Origin: JAAXVZ01 sp964392465
Lineage (GTDB): Archaea; Nanobdellota; Nanobdellia; Woesearchaeales; GW2011-AR15
Assembly (NCBI GenBank): GCA_964392465.1
Contig: CAYMPC010000002.1
Coordinates: 1 to 64,000 of the forward strand
Length of the DNA stretch: 64,000 bases
Direction of reading: 5' to 3'
In this document: piece by piece, positions 1 to 7,790 of the stretch
Layout of the letters: every line of letters begins with the position of its first letter
Position numbering within the stretch: position 1 is the first letter of the stretch
Notes under the pieces: generated by a model
Told to the model about the DNA's origin: nothing
Databases searched by the model: none
The model's input: only the letters and a program-made list of their open reading frames with translations
Made by a program: the position numbers and the translations under genes

Positions 1-494
1 TTTTTAATTGAGACGAACCAGTATATCTCATATAAACCAAGTGTTAAAATATTATAAATAAGGATCACAAAAGGGTTTTTTACTAATCCCTCTTCATCAG
101 GTTTGGTTAATCCCTCTAGAAATGAAATAAAAGCAGGGAAAGCTACTAGCAGTACACTCAAAAATATAATAAATAAAATACTTGGCCCATGGAAGAGATT
201 AGAAAGAACATCTATATTAGTGGTTGTTGTGCTCGCTATAATTTGTTGTTGTAATTGTTTTTCCAAATCTTTCATGAAAAAACTATAAATGATTCCTATT
301 ATTGCATAGACAATACTAATTACTCCTATTTGTTTGACTGCCTTCCATCTATTAGCCCATTCTGATCTAAAAGACCAGTATAAAAAAAGTGAGCAGTATA
401 TTATTATGAAATAGATTAACGGAGTATCAAAACCAAAAGAGAGTAATAAAATAATAATAAGAAAACTTCTGAATAAATAATTTATCCATTTCAT
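1..494 (-). CDS. Multi-pass membrane protein, DUF4234-like end (partial)
   Basis: The reading frame starts at an ATG on the minus strand (492-494), 6 nt after the moxR stop, and is still open at the window edge, giving about 164 residues. It is very hydrophobic: an N-terminal segment, a second pair of membrane segments around residues 45-65, and another near residues 105-120. The last visible part (VKNPFVILIYNILTLGLYE, then IYWF) matches the start of the DUF4234 membrane module as I know it, which usually begins with a short charged/NP segment before two helices. The spacing suggests co-transcription with the upstream MoxR ATPase. MoxR genes often sit next to membrane proteins they act on, so this may be a partner. 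The function is unknown and the C-terminus lies outside the window. Confidence 0.6.
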   Translation of the reverse strand, partial: MKWINYLFRSFLIIILLLSFGFDTPLIYFIIIYCSLFLYWSFRSEWANRWKAVKQIGVISIVYAIIGIIYSFFMKDLEKQLQQQIIASTTTTNIDVLSNLFHGPSILFIIFLSVLLVAFPAFISFLEGLTKPDEEGLVKNPFVILIYNILTLGLYEIYWFVSIK

Positions 495-500
495 TTTTAA

Positions 501-1592
501 TCACACTACAGGTACTTTAGAAAGAATCTCTTTTATAATATCTTCTGCTTGTCCCTCATAGTTCAATATCATCCTATGCCTGAAGATATTCATTGCAACA
601 TCTTTAATATCTTGTGGCGTTACAAATATTCTGCCTCCTAAAAGAGCATGCGCTTTTGCTGCAATATACAAGGAAATGCTTGCTCTTGGAGAACTACCAA
701 AATCAATATACTTTCCTAACTCAAGATTATATTTATGTGGATTTCTTGTGGCATCTACTATTCTTACAATATACTTTTCTATTTTAGGATCAAGATAAAT
801 CTTTTTTACATCATTTTGTAAGAGGATTATGTTTTCTGGTCTGAAAACAGGCATTATCTTAAATTCCTCAAATCTTTTCACAGTAATATTCTGTTTCATG
901 ATTTTTTCTTCTTCTTCCATAGTTGGGTATTTCATAATTATTTTGTACAAAAATCTATCAATCTGCGCTTCAGGAAGAGGATATGTTCCCATCTGTTCTA
1001 TTGGATTTTGTGTTGCCATGACGAAAAAAGGATTAGGCAAGGGAAAAGAGGTTTTTCCTATAGTAACCTGTTTTTCCTGCATAGACTCAAGCAAAGCAGA
1101 TTGAACTTTAGGCGGGGCTCTGTTTATTTCATCTCCCAATACAATATTAGCAAAAATGGGACCTTTGACAGTATAAAATCCTTTTTTTTCTTCATAGGCA
1201 GTAACACCTATGATATCAGAAGGCAACAAGTCAGGAGTAAACTGAATTCTCTTGAATTCACACCCCATAGCAACAGACAAAGTTCTCAATAACAGGGTTT
1301 TTGCGATTCCAGGGATACCTTCAACAAGACAATGGCCATTAGCTAGAATGGCTTCTATAACATAATTTAAAACTTCTCTTTGTCCAACAACAATCTTGGA
1401 AATTTCATATCTTAATTCATCGAATAATTTTTGGTAATGTTTTATTTCTTCTTTCAATTTTTGCTCTTCTGTAAATGAAGGAGAAATAGTTTTTGTAGGC
1501 AGTGTTTTTGTAGAGGACAAAGGCAGATTCTGTTTTTTTGACTCTATATCTCTATGTAATATAACCTCCTCTTTTTTTCCAAAATCACCCAT
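501..1592 (-). CDS. MoxR-family AAA+ ATPase
   Basis: A 363-residue cytoplasmic AAA+ ATPase of the MoxR group, chaperone-like enzymes that remodel or mature partner proteins. Walker A (GIPGIAKT) is at residues 92-99, Walker B (DEIN) at 154-157, and sensor 1 (ATQNP) near 193-197. The C-terminal lid region contains the family's SPRAS-type motif (SSPRASISLYIAAKAHALL). The N-terminal ~50 residues are poorly conserved and charged, so the true start could lie somewhat downstream. The gene ends in TGA, which shows that UGA works as a stop here. It is divergent from nop5 and followed 6 nt later by a membrane-protein gene, so a two-gene operon is likely. The substrate cannot be told from the sequence. 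Confidence 0.93.
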   Translation of the reverse strand: MGDFGKKEEVILHRDIESKKQNLPLSSTKTLPTKTISPSFTEEQKLKEEIKHYQKLFDELRYEISKIVVGQREVLNYVIEAILANGHCLVEGIPGIAKTLLLRTLSVAMGCEFKRIQFTPDLLPSDIIGVTAYEEKKGFYTVKGPIFANIVLGDEINRAPPKVQSALLESMQEKQVTIGKTSFPLPNPFFVMATQNPIEQMGTYPLPEAQIDRFLYKIIMKYPTMEEEEKIMKQNITVKRFEEFKIMPVFRPENIILLQNDVKKIYLDPKIEKYIVRIVDATRNPHKYNLELGKYIDFGSSPRASISLYIAAKAHALLGGRIFVTPQDIKDVAMNIFRHRMILNYEGQAEDIIKEILSKVPVV

Positions 1593-1667
1593 ATAGTCAT
1601 AAAAAGACGTATCTTGTATTTATAATTTGTGGAAATATTTATTAAAATAGGCTTTTTCTTTTATGGT

Positions 1668-2639
1668 ATGTACCTTTTTTCAAATATTATTGGAACCTTT
1701 GTATTTAATCAGAACTTTGAGATAAGAGAAAAGATATTGTTTAAAGAGAATGAGCTCCACAAGGTTAATGAACTTCTACAAAAAGGCGAGATACTAGATT
1801 CTGAAAAAGAATTCCTTGAAAAATTTAAGAATATAGTCAACTTGAGAAAAAAGCCAGATGAAAAGGATCTTGAAAAGATATATTCTAAACTAGAGGTTTA
1901 TAAGGATGCATTCTATAAAAATAACCTTTTAGTTACTAAATCCCAGATCAGGGATGCAATCTCTGAAGATTTATTGATAATACAAGCCTCAAGCTCTATT
2001 GAGGAGATAAACAAAGCAATTAATCTTCTTGTAAAAAGATTAAGAGAATGGTATTCTTATATATTGCCTGAAGTTGAAGAAAAAATACAGGACCATACTT
2101 TTTTTGTTGAGAATATATTAGAAAAGTCAAGAAAAGAGCTGATAAAAGAATTGAGAATAGAAAACAGCATGGGACTTGAGCTTGAAAAACAAGATAATGA
2201 TGCAATTATCCATCTTGCTAAAACAATTCATACCTTGGCACAGGAAAAAGTAGCAAAAGAAAATTATCTTGAGCAGCTCATGAAAAAGAACTGCCCTAAT
2301 ATAAATGAAGTTGCAGGCTATTTGATTGGAGCAAAATTAATAGCTCTAGCCGGCTCTTTGAGAAGCTTAATTTTACTTCCATCTTCAACAGTGCAACTAT
2401 TAGGAGCAGAAAAAGCATTATTCAGGCATATGTTAAATAAAAAAAATGCAAAACCCCCAAAACACGGAGTTATCCATGAGCATCCTCTGCTTCAGAAAGC
2501 AAGCAGGGAATATAAAGGAAAAGTTGCAAGAGCACTTGCAGACAAGATTTTATTGGCCGCAAAAATCGATTATTTTAAAGGAGAATATATTGGTGGCAAA
2601 TTAAAAAAAGATCTTGAAGAAAAATTTGAGGGGAAATAA
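1668..2639 (+). CDS. nop5: C/D box RNP protein Nop5 (Nop56/58)
   Basis: Scaffold of the archaeal C/D box ribonucleoprotein that guides 2'-O-methylation of rRNA and tRNA. The Nop domain is clear in the C-terminal half: GAKLIALAGSLRSL, then LPSSTVQLLGAEKALF, then PPKHGVIHEHP, the RNA/L7Ae-contacting block. A charged central coiled coil, used in Nop5 dimerisation, precedes it. An upstream GTG at 1629 is in frame, but I prefer ATG 1668. The protein then begins MYLFSNIIGTFVF, matching the usual Nop5 N-terminus, and a TATA-like TTTATTAAAA lies about 25 nt upstream, as expected for a leaderless mRNA. The gene runs directly into fibrillarin, its methyltransferase partner, a conserved archaeal pair. 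Confidence 0.95.
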   Translation: MYLFSNIIGTFVFNQNFEIREKILFKENELHKVNELLQKGEILDSEKEFLEKFKNIVNLRKKPDEKDLEKIYSKLEVYKDAFYKNNLLVTKSQIRDAISEDLLIIQASSSIEEINKAINLLVKRLREWYSYILPEVEEKIQDHTFFVENILEKSRKELIKELRIENSMGLELEKQDNDAIIHLAKTIHTLAQEKVAKENYLEQLMKKNCPNINEVAGYLIGAKLIALAGSLRSLILLPSSTVQLLGAEKALFRHMLNKKNAKPPKHGVIHEHPLLQKASREYKGKVARALADKILLAAKIDYFKGEYIGGKLKKDLEEKFEGK

Positions 2640-3320
2640 ATGAATCTCTTAAACTCAAAATTTCCAAATGTATATTCAAGGAAAGATAGCAGAGGAAGGA
2701 TTAAATTATTCACTCCTAATTTAACACCAGGATTAAAGTTTTTTGATGAGGACATAGAAAGGGGCAATGGACTAGAGTTCAGGAATTGGGATGCTAGAAG
2801 AAGCAAATTAGCAGCAGCTATTTTAAAAGAGATTTCACAGATAGGAATAAAAGAAGGTGATAAAGTATTATATTTGGGTGCATCTCATGGTTATACACCA
2901 AGCTTTGTTTCTGATATTGTCGGAGAAAATGGATTTATTTATGGATTGGATTTTGCACCAAGAGTTGTAAGAGATCTAGTTTTTTTATGTGAAAAAAGAA
3001 AAAATATAACTCCCATTTTAGGAGATGCAAACCAGCCAGAGACATACAGGCATAGACTACCGCAAGTAGATATTGTTTACATGGATGTTGCGCAAAGAAA
3101 TCAGGCAGACATATTCCTAAAAAACTGTGAGATGTATCTGAAACAAGAAGGATTTGGGTTATTGGCAGTAAAGACAAGGAGCATTGACATAACCAAAAGG
3201 CCAAAAGAAATCTATGCAATGGTAAGACAAGAGTTAGAGAAGAAAATCACAATTGTTGATTATAGAATATTAGATCCATTTGAGAACGATCACGCAATGT
3301 TTGTGTGTAAGAAGAAATAA
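2640..3320 (+). CDS. flpA: Fibrillarin-like rRNA/tRNA 2'-O-methyltransferase
   Basis: A 226-residue SAM-dependent methyltransferase, the catalytic subunit of the C/D box RNP. The SAM-binding motif I (VLYLGASHGYTPSFVSDIVG) is at about residues 77-96, followed by GLDFAPRVVRDL and GDANQPETYRHRLPQVDIVYMDVAQ, all diagnostic of archaeal fibrillarin. The ATG begins immediately after the nop5 TAA with no gap, so the two proteins are translated from one message. The length is typical of archaeal fibrillarin, which lacks the eukaryotic GAR domain. Confidence 0.97.
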   Translation: MNLLNSKFPNVYSRKDSRGRIKLFTPNLTPGLKFFDEDIERGNGLEFRNWDARRSKLAAAILKEISQIGIKEGDKVLYLGASHGYTPSFVSDIVGENGFIYGLDFAPRVVRDLVFLCEKRKNITPILGDANQPETYRHRLPQVDIVYMDVAQRNQADIFLKNCEMYLKQEGFGLLAVKTRSIDITKRPKEIYAMVRQELEKKITIVDYRILDPFENDHAMFVCKKK

Positions 3321-3360
3321 TTCAAAAACCCTTATAAATCCCTTTTCTTTCTTTATCTTT

Positions 3361-4563
3361 ATGGAACCATGGGCAATAAAATACCTCCCGAAGACAACCT
3401 CTGAGATACAAGGCCAGCCAACTGCTGTTGCTCAGTTGTTGAGTTATGTAAAAAATTTCAAAAAAGGAAAGGCTGCTCTTTTGTATGGTCCTCCTGGATG
3501 CGGAAAGACAAGTTCTGTTTATGCTGTTGCAAAGGAATTAGACTTGGAGATAATAGAGGTTAATGCATCTGATGCGAGGAATGCAGATTCAATTAAAGAA
3601 AAATTGGGAAATGCAATAGGTCAGATGTCTTTATTTTCAATAGGCAAAATAATTTTAGTGGATGAGATAGATGGTGTTTCTGGAACAGCAGACAGAGGAG
3701 GATTATCAGAATTATCAAGACTAATTGATAAGACAAGCTTTCCAATAATCATGACAGCTAATGATCCATTTGATGCTAAATTTTCAACATTGAGGAAAAA
3801 AGCAGAGATGATTGAGTTTCATACATTAACATATCCTTCTATTTTTTCTGCATTAAAAAAAATAGCGCATTCAGAAAATATTGACTTTGATGAAGCTTCT
3901 TTGACAGCATTAGCAAGAAGAGCAGGAGGAGATTTAAGAGGGGCAATTAATGATCTGCAGACCTTATCAGAGCATACTAAAAAACTGAATAAAAAAGATG
4001 TTGATGAACTTTCAGGAAGAAAGCAGAAAGAGACAATGATTAATGCTTTAATGAGGATTTTCAAGACAACAGATGCGAATGTTGCATTGCCTGCATTAGA
4101 TGATGTTGATGAGGAAATAGATGACGTTTTTTTATGGGTTGATGAAAACCTTCCAAAGGAATACAAAAAACCAGAAGACTTGGCAAAAGCATATGATACA
4201 ATGAGTATGGCAGATGTTTTCAGAGGAAGGATTATGAGATGGCAGCACTGGCGTTTCCTCTCTTATGTAAATAATCTGCTGACAGCAGGAATTGCATTAT
4301 CAAAAAAAGAAAAATATCCAGGATTTAATAAATACACAAGAACAACAAGGATTTTGAATCTTTGGCAGTTTAATCAGAAAAACGCAAAAAGAAAATCAAT
4401 AGCAAAAAAAATAGGAGAAAAAACACACACTTCTTCAAAAAGAGTAATCAATGATACTCTTCCTTATCTAAGAGTAATATTCAAAAAAAACAAAGAGCAC
4501 TCTGAAAAATTAGCTGAATTCTTTGAACTGGATAAAGAAGAAGTTGCATATCTTAGAGCATAA
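3361..4563 (+). CDS. rfcL: Replication factor C large subunit
   Basis: A 400-residue clamp-loader AAA+ ATPase that loads the sliding clamp PCNA at primer ends. The N-terminus (MEPWAIKYLPKT) is typical of RfcL. Walker A (GPPGCGKT) is at residues 43-50 and Walker B (DEID) at 101-104, with a sensor-1 region TANDP. The small DNA/ATP lid and C-terminal collar helices follow. The frame is open further upstream to 3280, but that extension overlaps the end of flpA and carries no RfcL sequence. A TATA box (CTTATAAAT, 3331-3339) lies about 27 nt before ATG 3361, which fixes the start as leaderless. The small subunit is not in this window. The C-terminus lacks the long PIP-box tail of some RfcL proteins. 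Confidence 0.96.
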   Translation: MEPWAIKYLPKTTSEIQGQPTAVAQLLSYVKNFKKGKAALLYGPPGCGKTSSVYAVAKELDLEIIEVNASDARNADSIKEKLGNAIGQMSLFSIGKIILVDEIDGVSGTADRGGLSELSRLIDKTSFPIIMTANDPFDAKFSTLRKKAEMIEFHTLTYPSIFSALKKIAHSENIDFDEASLTALARRAGGDLRGAINDLQTLSEHTKKLNKKDVDELSGRKQKETMINALMRIFKTTDANVALPALDDVDEEIDDVFLWVDENLPKEYKKPEDLAKAYDTMSMADVFRGRIMRWQHWRFLSYVNNLLTAGIALSKKEKYPGFNKYTRTTRILNLWQFNQKNAKRKSIAKKIGEKTHTSSKRVINDTLPYLRVIFKKNKEHSEKLAEFFELDKEEVAYLRA

Positions 4564-4660
4564 TAAATAAAGTTGTTAGAGTGTAGCTTATTGAACTTTT
4601 GTACGATAAGCGGAAACTATTCTAAGTTATTAACAAACTATTAATTTTATTAGAAAAAAA

Positions 4661-4719
4661 GTGGAGAGGAGGAAAAGAGGGTGAGGTGGGTGATGAAAGA
4701 ATTTCTTTTGCCTCTCCAC
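4661..4719 (-). terminator. Long-loop hairpin with U-rich tail, C-rich loop
   Basis: GTGGAGAGG (4661-4669) is perfectly complementary to CCTCTCCAC (4711-4719), giving a 9-bp stem around a 41-nt loop. Read on the minus strand it is followed at once by TTTTTTTCTA, so it resembles a terminator or processed 3' end for the small minus-strand gene at 4758-4850. The minus-strand loop contains ATCACCCACCTCACCC, similar to the anti-Shine-Dalgarno end of archaeal 16S rRNA. The same architecture recurs downstream of ftsZ and twice at 23,283-23,460. It could alternatively be a small RNA. Confidence 0.55.
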
Positions 4720-4726
4720 ATCTATT

Positions 4727-4749
4727 ATAAAACACGGAGGGTGTTTTAT
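4727..4749. other. Perfect 9-bp hairpin with GGAGG loop
   Basis: ATAAAACAC (4727-4735) and GTGTTTTAT (4741-4749) form a perfect stem around the 5-nt loop GGAGG (CCTCC on the minus strand). It lies between the stop codon of the small minus-strand gene (4758) and the long-loop hairpin at 4661-4719, so it probably belongs to the same 3' UTR. The rest of 4564-4660 shows only a weak 6-bp inverted repeat (GCTTAT 4586-4591 with ATAAGC 4606-4611) just after rfcL. Confidence 0.5.
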
Positions 4750-4757
4750 GAGTTTGA

Positions 4758-4850
4758 TTAATTATAATATTCTTCAAAGGCTTTCTCTTCAGCCTTTTCC
4801 AATGCTTCTTGTGAGGGTTTTTCTTCTTGAATCAGCTCTGAAAGAGTCAT
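4758..4850 (-). CDS. 30-residue acidic small protein
   Basis: The frame is open further upstream, but the convincing start is the ATG at 4848-4850, preceded by AAGGTGAT, the same ribosome binding site used by glyS. The product begins MTLSELIQEEK and is rich in Glu, Ala and Lys, probably a short amphipathic helix with no membrane segment. A strong promoter element (4885-4911) lies upstream and a hairpin-rich 3' UTR (4661-4749) downstream, giving a complete small transcription unit. I do not recognise the protein. A 43-codon frame on the opposite strand starting at 4748 is judged a shadow. Confidence 0.55.
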   Translation of the reverse strand: MTLSELIQEEKPSQEALEKAEEKAFEEYYN

Positions 4851-4884
4851 TTTATCACCTTTTTTATAATATAGGATAGCATGG

Positions 4885-4911
4885 CTAGTATATAAATATT
4901 TCGTTTTTTTA
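4885..4911 (-). promoter_or_regulatory. BRE/TATA promoter element of the small-protein gene
   Basis: On the minus strand this reads a CGAAA-type BRE followed by TTTATATACTA (4886-4896), a strong archaeal TATA box about 40 nt before the start codon. The 27-bp block matches one at 23,927-23,953 at 25 of 27 positions. The core TTTATATACTA also occurs on the plus strand at 27,983-27,993 and 40,143-40,153. Confidence 0.6.
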
Positions 4912-5005
4912 CTACTATTAAGTAATAAATAATTAGAAAAAACCAATAACAAATAATAAATACTAATTATAACTCTTTTAAAGAAGATAATAATAAGGTG
5001 ATATT

Positions 5006-6520
5006 ATGTCAATCTCAATAGATGAATTAGCTATATTCTGCAAAAAGAAAGGTTTTGTTTTTCCTAGTACTGAAATTTATGGAGGGATGGCTGGATTTTT
5101 TGATTATGGGCCATTAGGAGTTGAACTAAAGAACAATATTCAAAACCATTGGTGGAAAAGCTTTGTCCAAAACAGAGATGATGTCTATGGTATAGATGGC
5201 ACTTTAATCTCAGCCCAGAAAATATGGGAGGCATCAGGTCATCTTGCTAGTTTTGCTGACTTGCTTTCACAATGCAAAAAATGCCATAAAAATCATAGGG
5301 CAGATCAAGTTGTTGAAGACAAATTAAAGATTAATGTTGAAGGATTGAATGCAGATGCACTAAATAAATTAATCAAAGACAATAATATAAAATGCCCAGA
5401 ATGCAAAGGAGATCTTAATGAGATAAAATCCTTTAATCTTATGTTTCCTATTCAATTGGGAGCAGATGTGACAAAAGACTCAACTGCCTTTTTAAGAGGG
5501 GAAACAGCGCAGATGATTTTTGTTGCTTTTAAGAATATTGTTGAATCTTCAAGAGTCAAACTGCCTTTTGGAATTGCGCAGATTGGAAAAGCCTTTAGAA
5601 ATGAAATTGCGCCAAGAAACTTTTTATTTAGGCAGAGAGAATTTGAGCAGATGGAGCTTGAGTATTTCATAAAGCCAGATGAAAAAAAATGCCCAATGCT
5701 AAGCAAGAGGCAATTAGAATTAGAATTTTTCTTTTATTCTGAACAAAATCAAGATGAAAAAAAAGAGCATAATAAAGTCCAGATGTATGATTTAATAAAA
5801 GAAAAATTATTGACAGAATGGCATGCATATTGGCTGGCTGAGTCTTATTTATGGTTTAAAGAATTAGGGATTAAAGAATCTCATTTGAGAATAAGGCAGC
5901 ACACAAAAAAAGAACTTTCACATTATTCTTCAGCAACCTTTGATGTTGAATATAAATTTCCTTTTGGTTGGAAAGAGATACATGGAAATGCAAACAGAGG
6001 CCAGTTTGATTTAACCCAGCATATGAACTTCTCAGGCAAATCAATGGAATTATTTGATGAAGAGACAAAAGCAAAAATATTGCCTGCTGTTGTCGAGCCA
6101 TCTTTTGGAGTGGATAGGGCATTTTTGACTTTTATATATGATGCTTATCATGATGACAAAGAAAGAGGAAATATTGTTCTTAAACTAAATAAAAAATTAG
6201 CTCCTATTAAATTAGGAGTGTTTCCTTTAGTCAATAAACTAGAAGAAAATGCACTTGAGATTTATCTAATGTTGAAAGAGGATTTTGTCTCAACTTTTGA
6301 CAGATCAGGAAGCATAGGAAGAAGATATGCAAGGGCAGATGAACAAGGCATTCCTTACTGTATAACAATAGACTTTGAAACACTTGAGGACAAATCAATA
6401 ACAATAAGAGACAGAGATACAACAAAGCAGATAAGAGTAAAAATAGAAGATTTGAAAGTTACTCTAACTAAGTTATTTAGAGGAGAGCACTTTGAGGAAA
6501 CTGGAAAACTAATTAATTAA
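5006..6520 (+). CDS. glyS: Glycyl-tRNA synthetase (archaeal/eukaryotic type)
   Basis: A 504-residue class II synthetase that charges tRNA-Gly with glycine, of the homodimeric archaeal/eukaryotic type. It opens with the family's catalytic-core motif (KKGFVFPSTEIYGG, then GFFDYGPLGVELK). Motif 2 is visible as FRNEIAPRNFLFRQREFEQ, and motif 3 as VEPSFGVDRAFLTF. An insertion with CxxC pairs (CKKCHKNHR and CPECKGD) may bind zinc. A C-terminal anticodon-binding domain follows (APIKLGVFPLVNK, then GSIGRRYARADEQG). The start is set by AAGGTGAT a few bases upstream. The gene is monocistronic and divergent from the small-protein gene. Confidence 0.97.
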   Translation: MSISIDELAIFCKKKGFVFPSTEIYGGMAGFFDYGPLGVELKNNIQNHWWKSFVQNRDDVYGIDGTLISAQKIWEASGHLASFADLLSQCKKCHKNHRADQVVEDKLKINVEGLNADALNKLIKDNNIKCPECKGDLNEIKSFNLMFPIQLGADVTKDSTAFLRGETAQMIFVAFKNIVESSRVKLPFGIAQIGKAFRNEIAPRNFLFRQREFEQMELEYFIKPDEKKCPMLSKRQLELEFFFYSEQNQDEKKEHNKVQMYDLIKEKLLTEWHAYWLAESYLWFKELGIKESHLRIRQHTKKELSHYSSATFDVEYKFPFGWKEIHGNANRGQFDLTQHMNFSGKSMELFDEETKAKILPAVVEPSFGVDRAFLTFIYDAYHDDKERGNIVLKLNKKLAPIKLGVFPLVNKLEENALEIYLMLKEDFVSTFDRSGSIGRRYARADEQGIPYCITIDFETLEDKSITIRDRDTTKQIRVKIEDLKVTLTKLFRGEHFEETGKLIN

Positions 6521-6573
6521 TTTTTTTTTATTTAGTAAAGCTTATTAATTCTAAATTTAACTAAAATATCTTA

Positions 6574-7716
6574 ATGCAATTAGATGTAGCATTTTTATTA
6601 CATGCTTACCAGCCGTGGTGGCAATTTTCCAATGTTCTTGAGCAAATTGTTAAAGAAACTTATCAGCCTAATTGGACCAAATTAGTTAAAGATGAAAGAT
6701 ATCATTTGTCTTTGAATCTTAATTACTCTCTTGTAGAACTTTTCAAAAATAATAATATGGATTTTATGAATGAATTAGCGCAGCAGATGATTGATACAAA
6801 AAGGATTGATCTCACAGGAACATCGGCTTATCATGCATTTCTTCCTTTAGTTACTGATAAACAAAGAGATTTTCAAGTAGTTCTTCAGGAAAAAAAGATG
6901 AATAAAACATTTCATGGGTTAACACCAATTGGTTTTTTTCTTCCTGAGATGGGTTACACATCAGAATTGGCAGAGTTTTTAAAAGAAAAAGGTTATCAAT
7001 GGACAGTTGCAGATGATCAGCCTTTTATTGCACATTATGATGTCTCTCCTCCTTACGATACAATAAGTTCAGTAAATGGATTAGCTGTTTTTCTAAGGTC
7101 AAAAACATGGAGTTATGATACAATTGCTAATTCTTATATTAATGGAAAAGAACTAGCAGAAGCATTTGCAGTAGGGATGAGAAACTGGACAAAGGGTAAA
7201 GATGCTTATCTTGTTATAGCAATGGACTTTGAGACATTTGATCATCATAAAAAAGGATATTGGGATTATTGTATTGCAAGATTCCTAGATACAATCCAAA
7301 GACCAGTAAAAGGTGTTGATATTACTCTTGTTAATATATCAGAGCTTTATGAAAAATATAAAAGTAAAATGGTTGAAAGACAAATACCCAAAGGATCTTG
7401 GTCTACAAGTATAGAGCAGTACAAGCAAGGAAATTTTTTCCCGTTATGGAATGATACTGGTTATTTTAGAAGAGTGCATCAACTCATGTGGCAGATATAT
7501 CAAGCAGTAGAACAATCTTTAGATGGGAACCAGGAGGCATATATTGCTTTGGCGAGAGGAGTGAATTCATGTAGCTGGTGGAGTTTGCCTTTAGGAAAAC
7601 CACATCTATCCGTTTTTGGAATAAATGAGATGGTGAGGGCTGCGGAATTATCGGGGAGCTCACAGCTTAAAGAAATCTATTCAATTAGAGAAGAATTAAT
7701 CGGACTGGGGATTTAG
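6574..7716 (+). CDS. Glycoside hydrolase family 57 protein
   Basis: A 380-residue cytoplasmic enzyme of the GH57 (alpha-amylase/4-alpha-glucanotransferase) family, acting on alpha-glucans. Motif 1 is HAYQPW (residues 10-15), a variant of the usual HQPxQ. Motif 3, GFFLPEMGY, is at 120-128 with Glu125 in the place of the catalytic nucleophile. AMDFETFDHH (216-225) supplies Asp218 as probable acid/base. No signal peptide is present. A TATA-like stretch about 28 nt upstream points to a leaderless start. The shortened size and the altered motif 1 leave the substrate open. A lone GH57 gene in a small archaeal genome may serve glycogen turnover or sugar transfer for glycoproteins; that is inference. 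Confidence 0.85.
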   Translation: MQLDVAFLLHAYQPWWQFSNVLEQIVKETYQPNWTKLVKDERYHLSLNLNYSLVELFKNNNMDFMNELAQQMIDTKRIDLTGTSAYHAFLPLVTDKQRDFQVVLQEKKMNKTFHGLTPIGFFLPEMGYTSELAEFLKEKGYQWTVADDQPFIAHYDVSPPYDTISSVNGLAVFLRSKTWSYDTIANSYINGKELAEAFAVGMRNWTKGKDAYLVIAMDFETFDHHKKGYWDYCIARFLDTIQRPVKGVDITLVNISELYEKYKSKMVERQIPKGSWSTSIEQYKQGNFFPLWNDTGYFRRVHQLMWQIYQAVEQSLDGNQEAYIALARGVNSCSWWSLPLGKPHLSVFGINEMVRAAELSGSSQLKEIYSIREELIGLGI

Positions 7717-7722
7717 TTTTTT

Positions 7723-7748
7723 CACTGGACATCTATCCCACTGGACAT
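7723..7748. promoter_or_regulatory. Direct repeat CACTGGACAT x2 in promoter region
   Basis: Two exact copies of CACTGGACAT (7723-7732 and 7739-7748), 16 nt apart start to start, lie between the GH57 stop and the TATA box (CTATTTAAACC) of the radical SAM gene. Their position just upstream of the core promoter would suit a regulator-binding site. No candidate regulator can be named. Confidence 0.4.
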
Positions 7749-7790
7749 TCCCCTGTGAGCTATTTAAACCAATTTATCTTATTTCTTTAA

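Noticed and set aside
1629..1667. GTG start of nop5
   Set aside because: The extra 13 residues are not part of the Nop5 N-terminus and would overlap the TATA box.
3280..3360. Longer N-terminus for RfcL
   Set aside because: The extension overlaps flpA and is unlike RfcL; the TATA box position supports the start at 3361.
4693..4761. A 22-codon plus-strand ORF with GAGGTGGGTG upstream
   Set aside because: It is built mostly from the two inverted repeats, and the U-rich tail argues for a minus-strand 3' UTR.
4748..4879. A 43-codon plus-strand ORF starting behind GGAGG, antisense to the 30-residue gene
   Set aside because: The GGAGG lies in a perfect hairpin loop, and the product has no sensible composition compared with the opposite frame, which has a good RBS and promoter.
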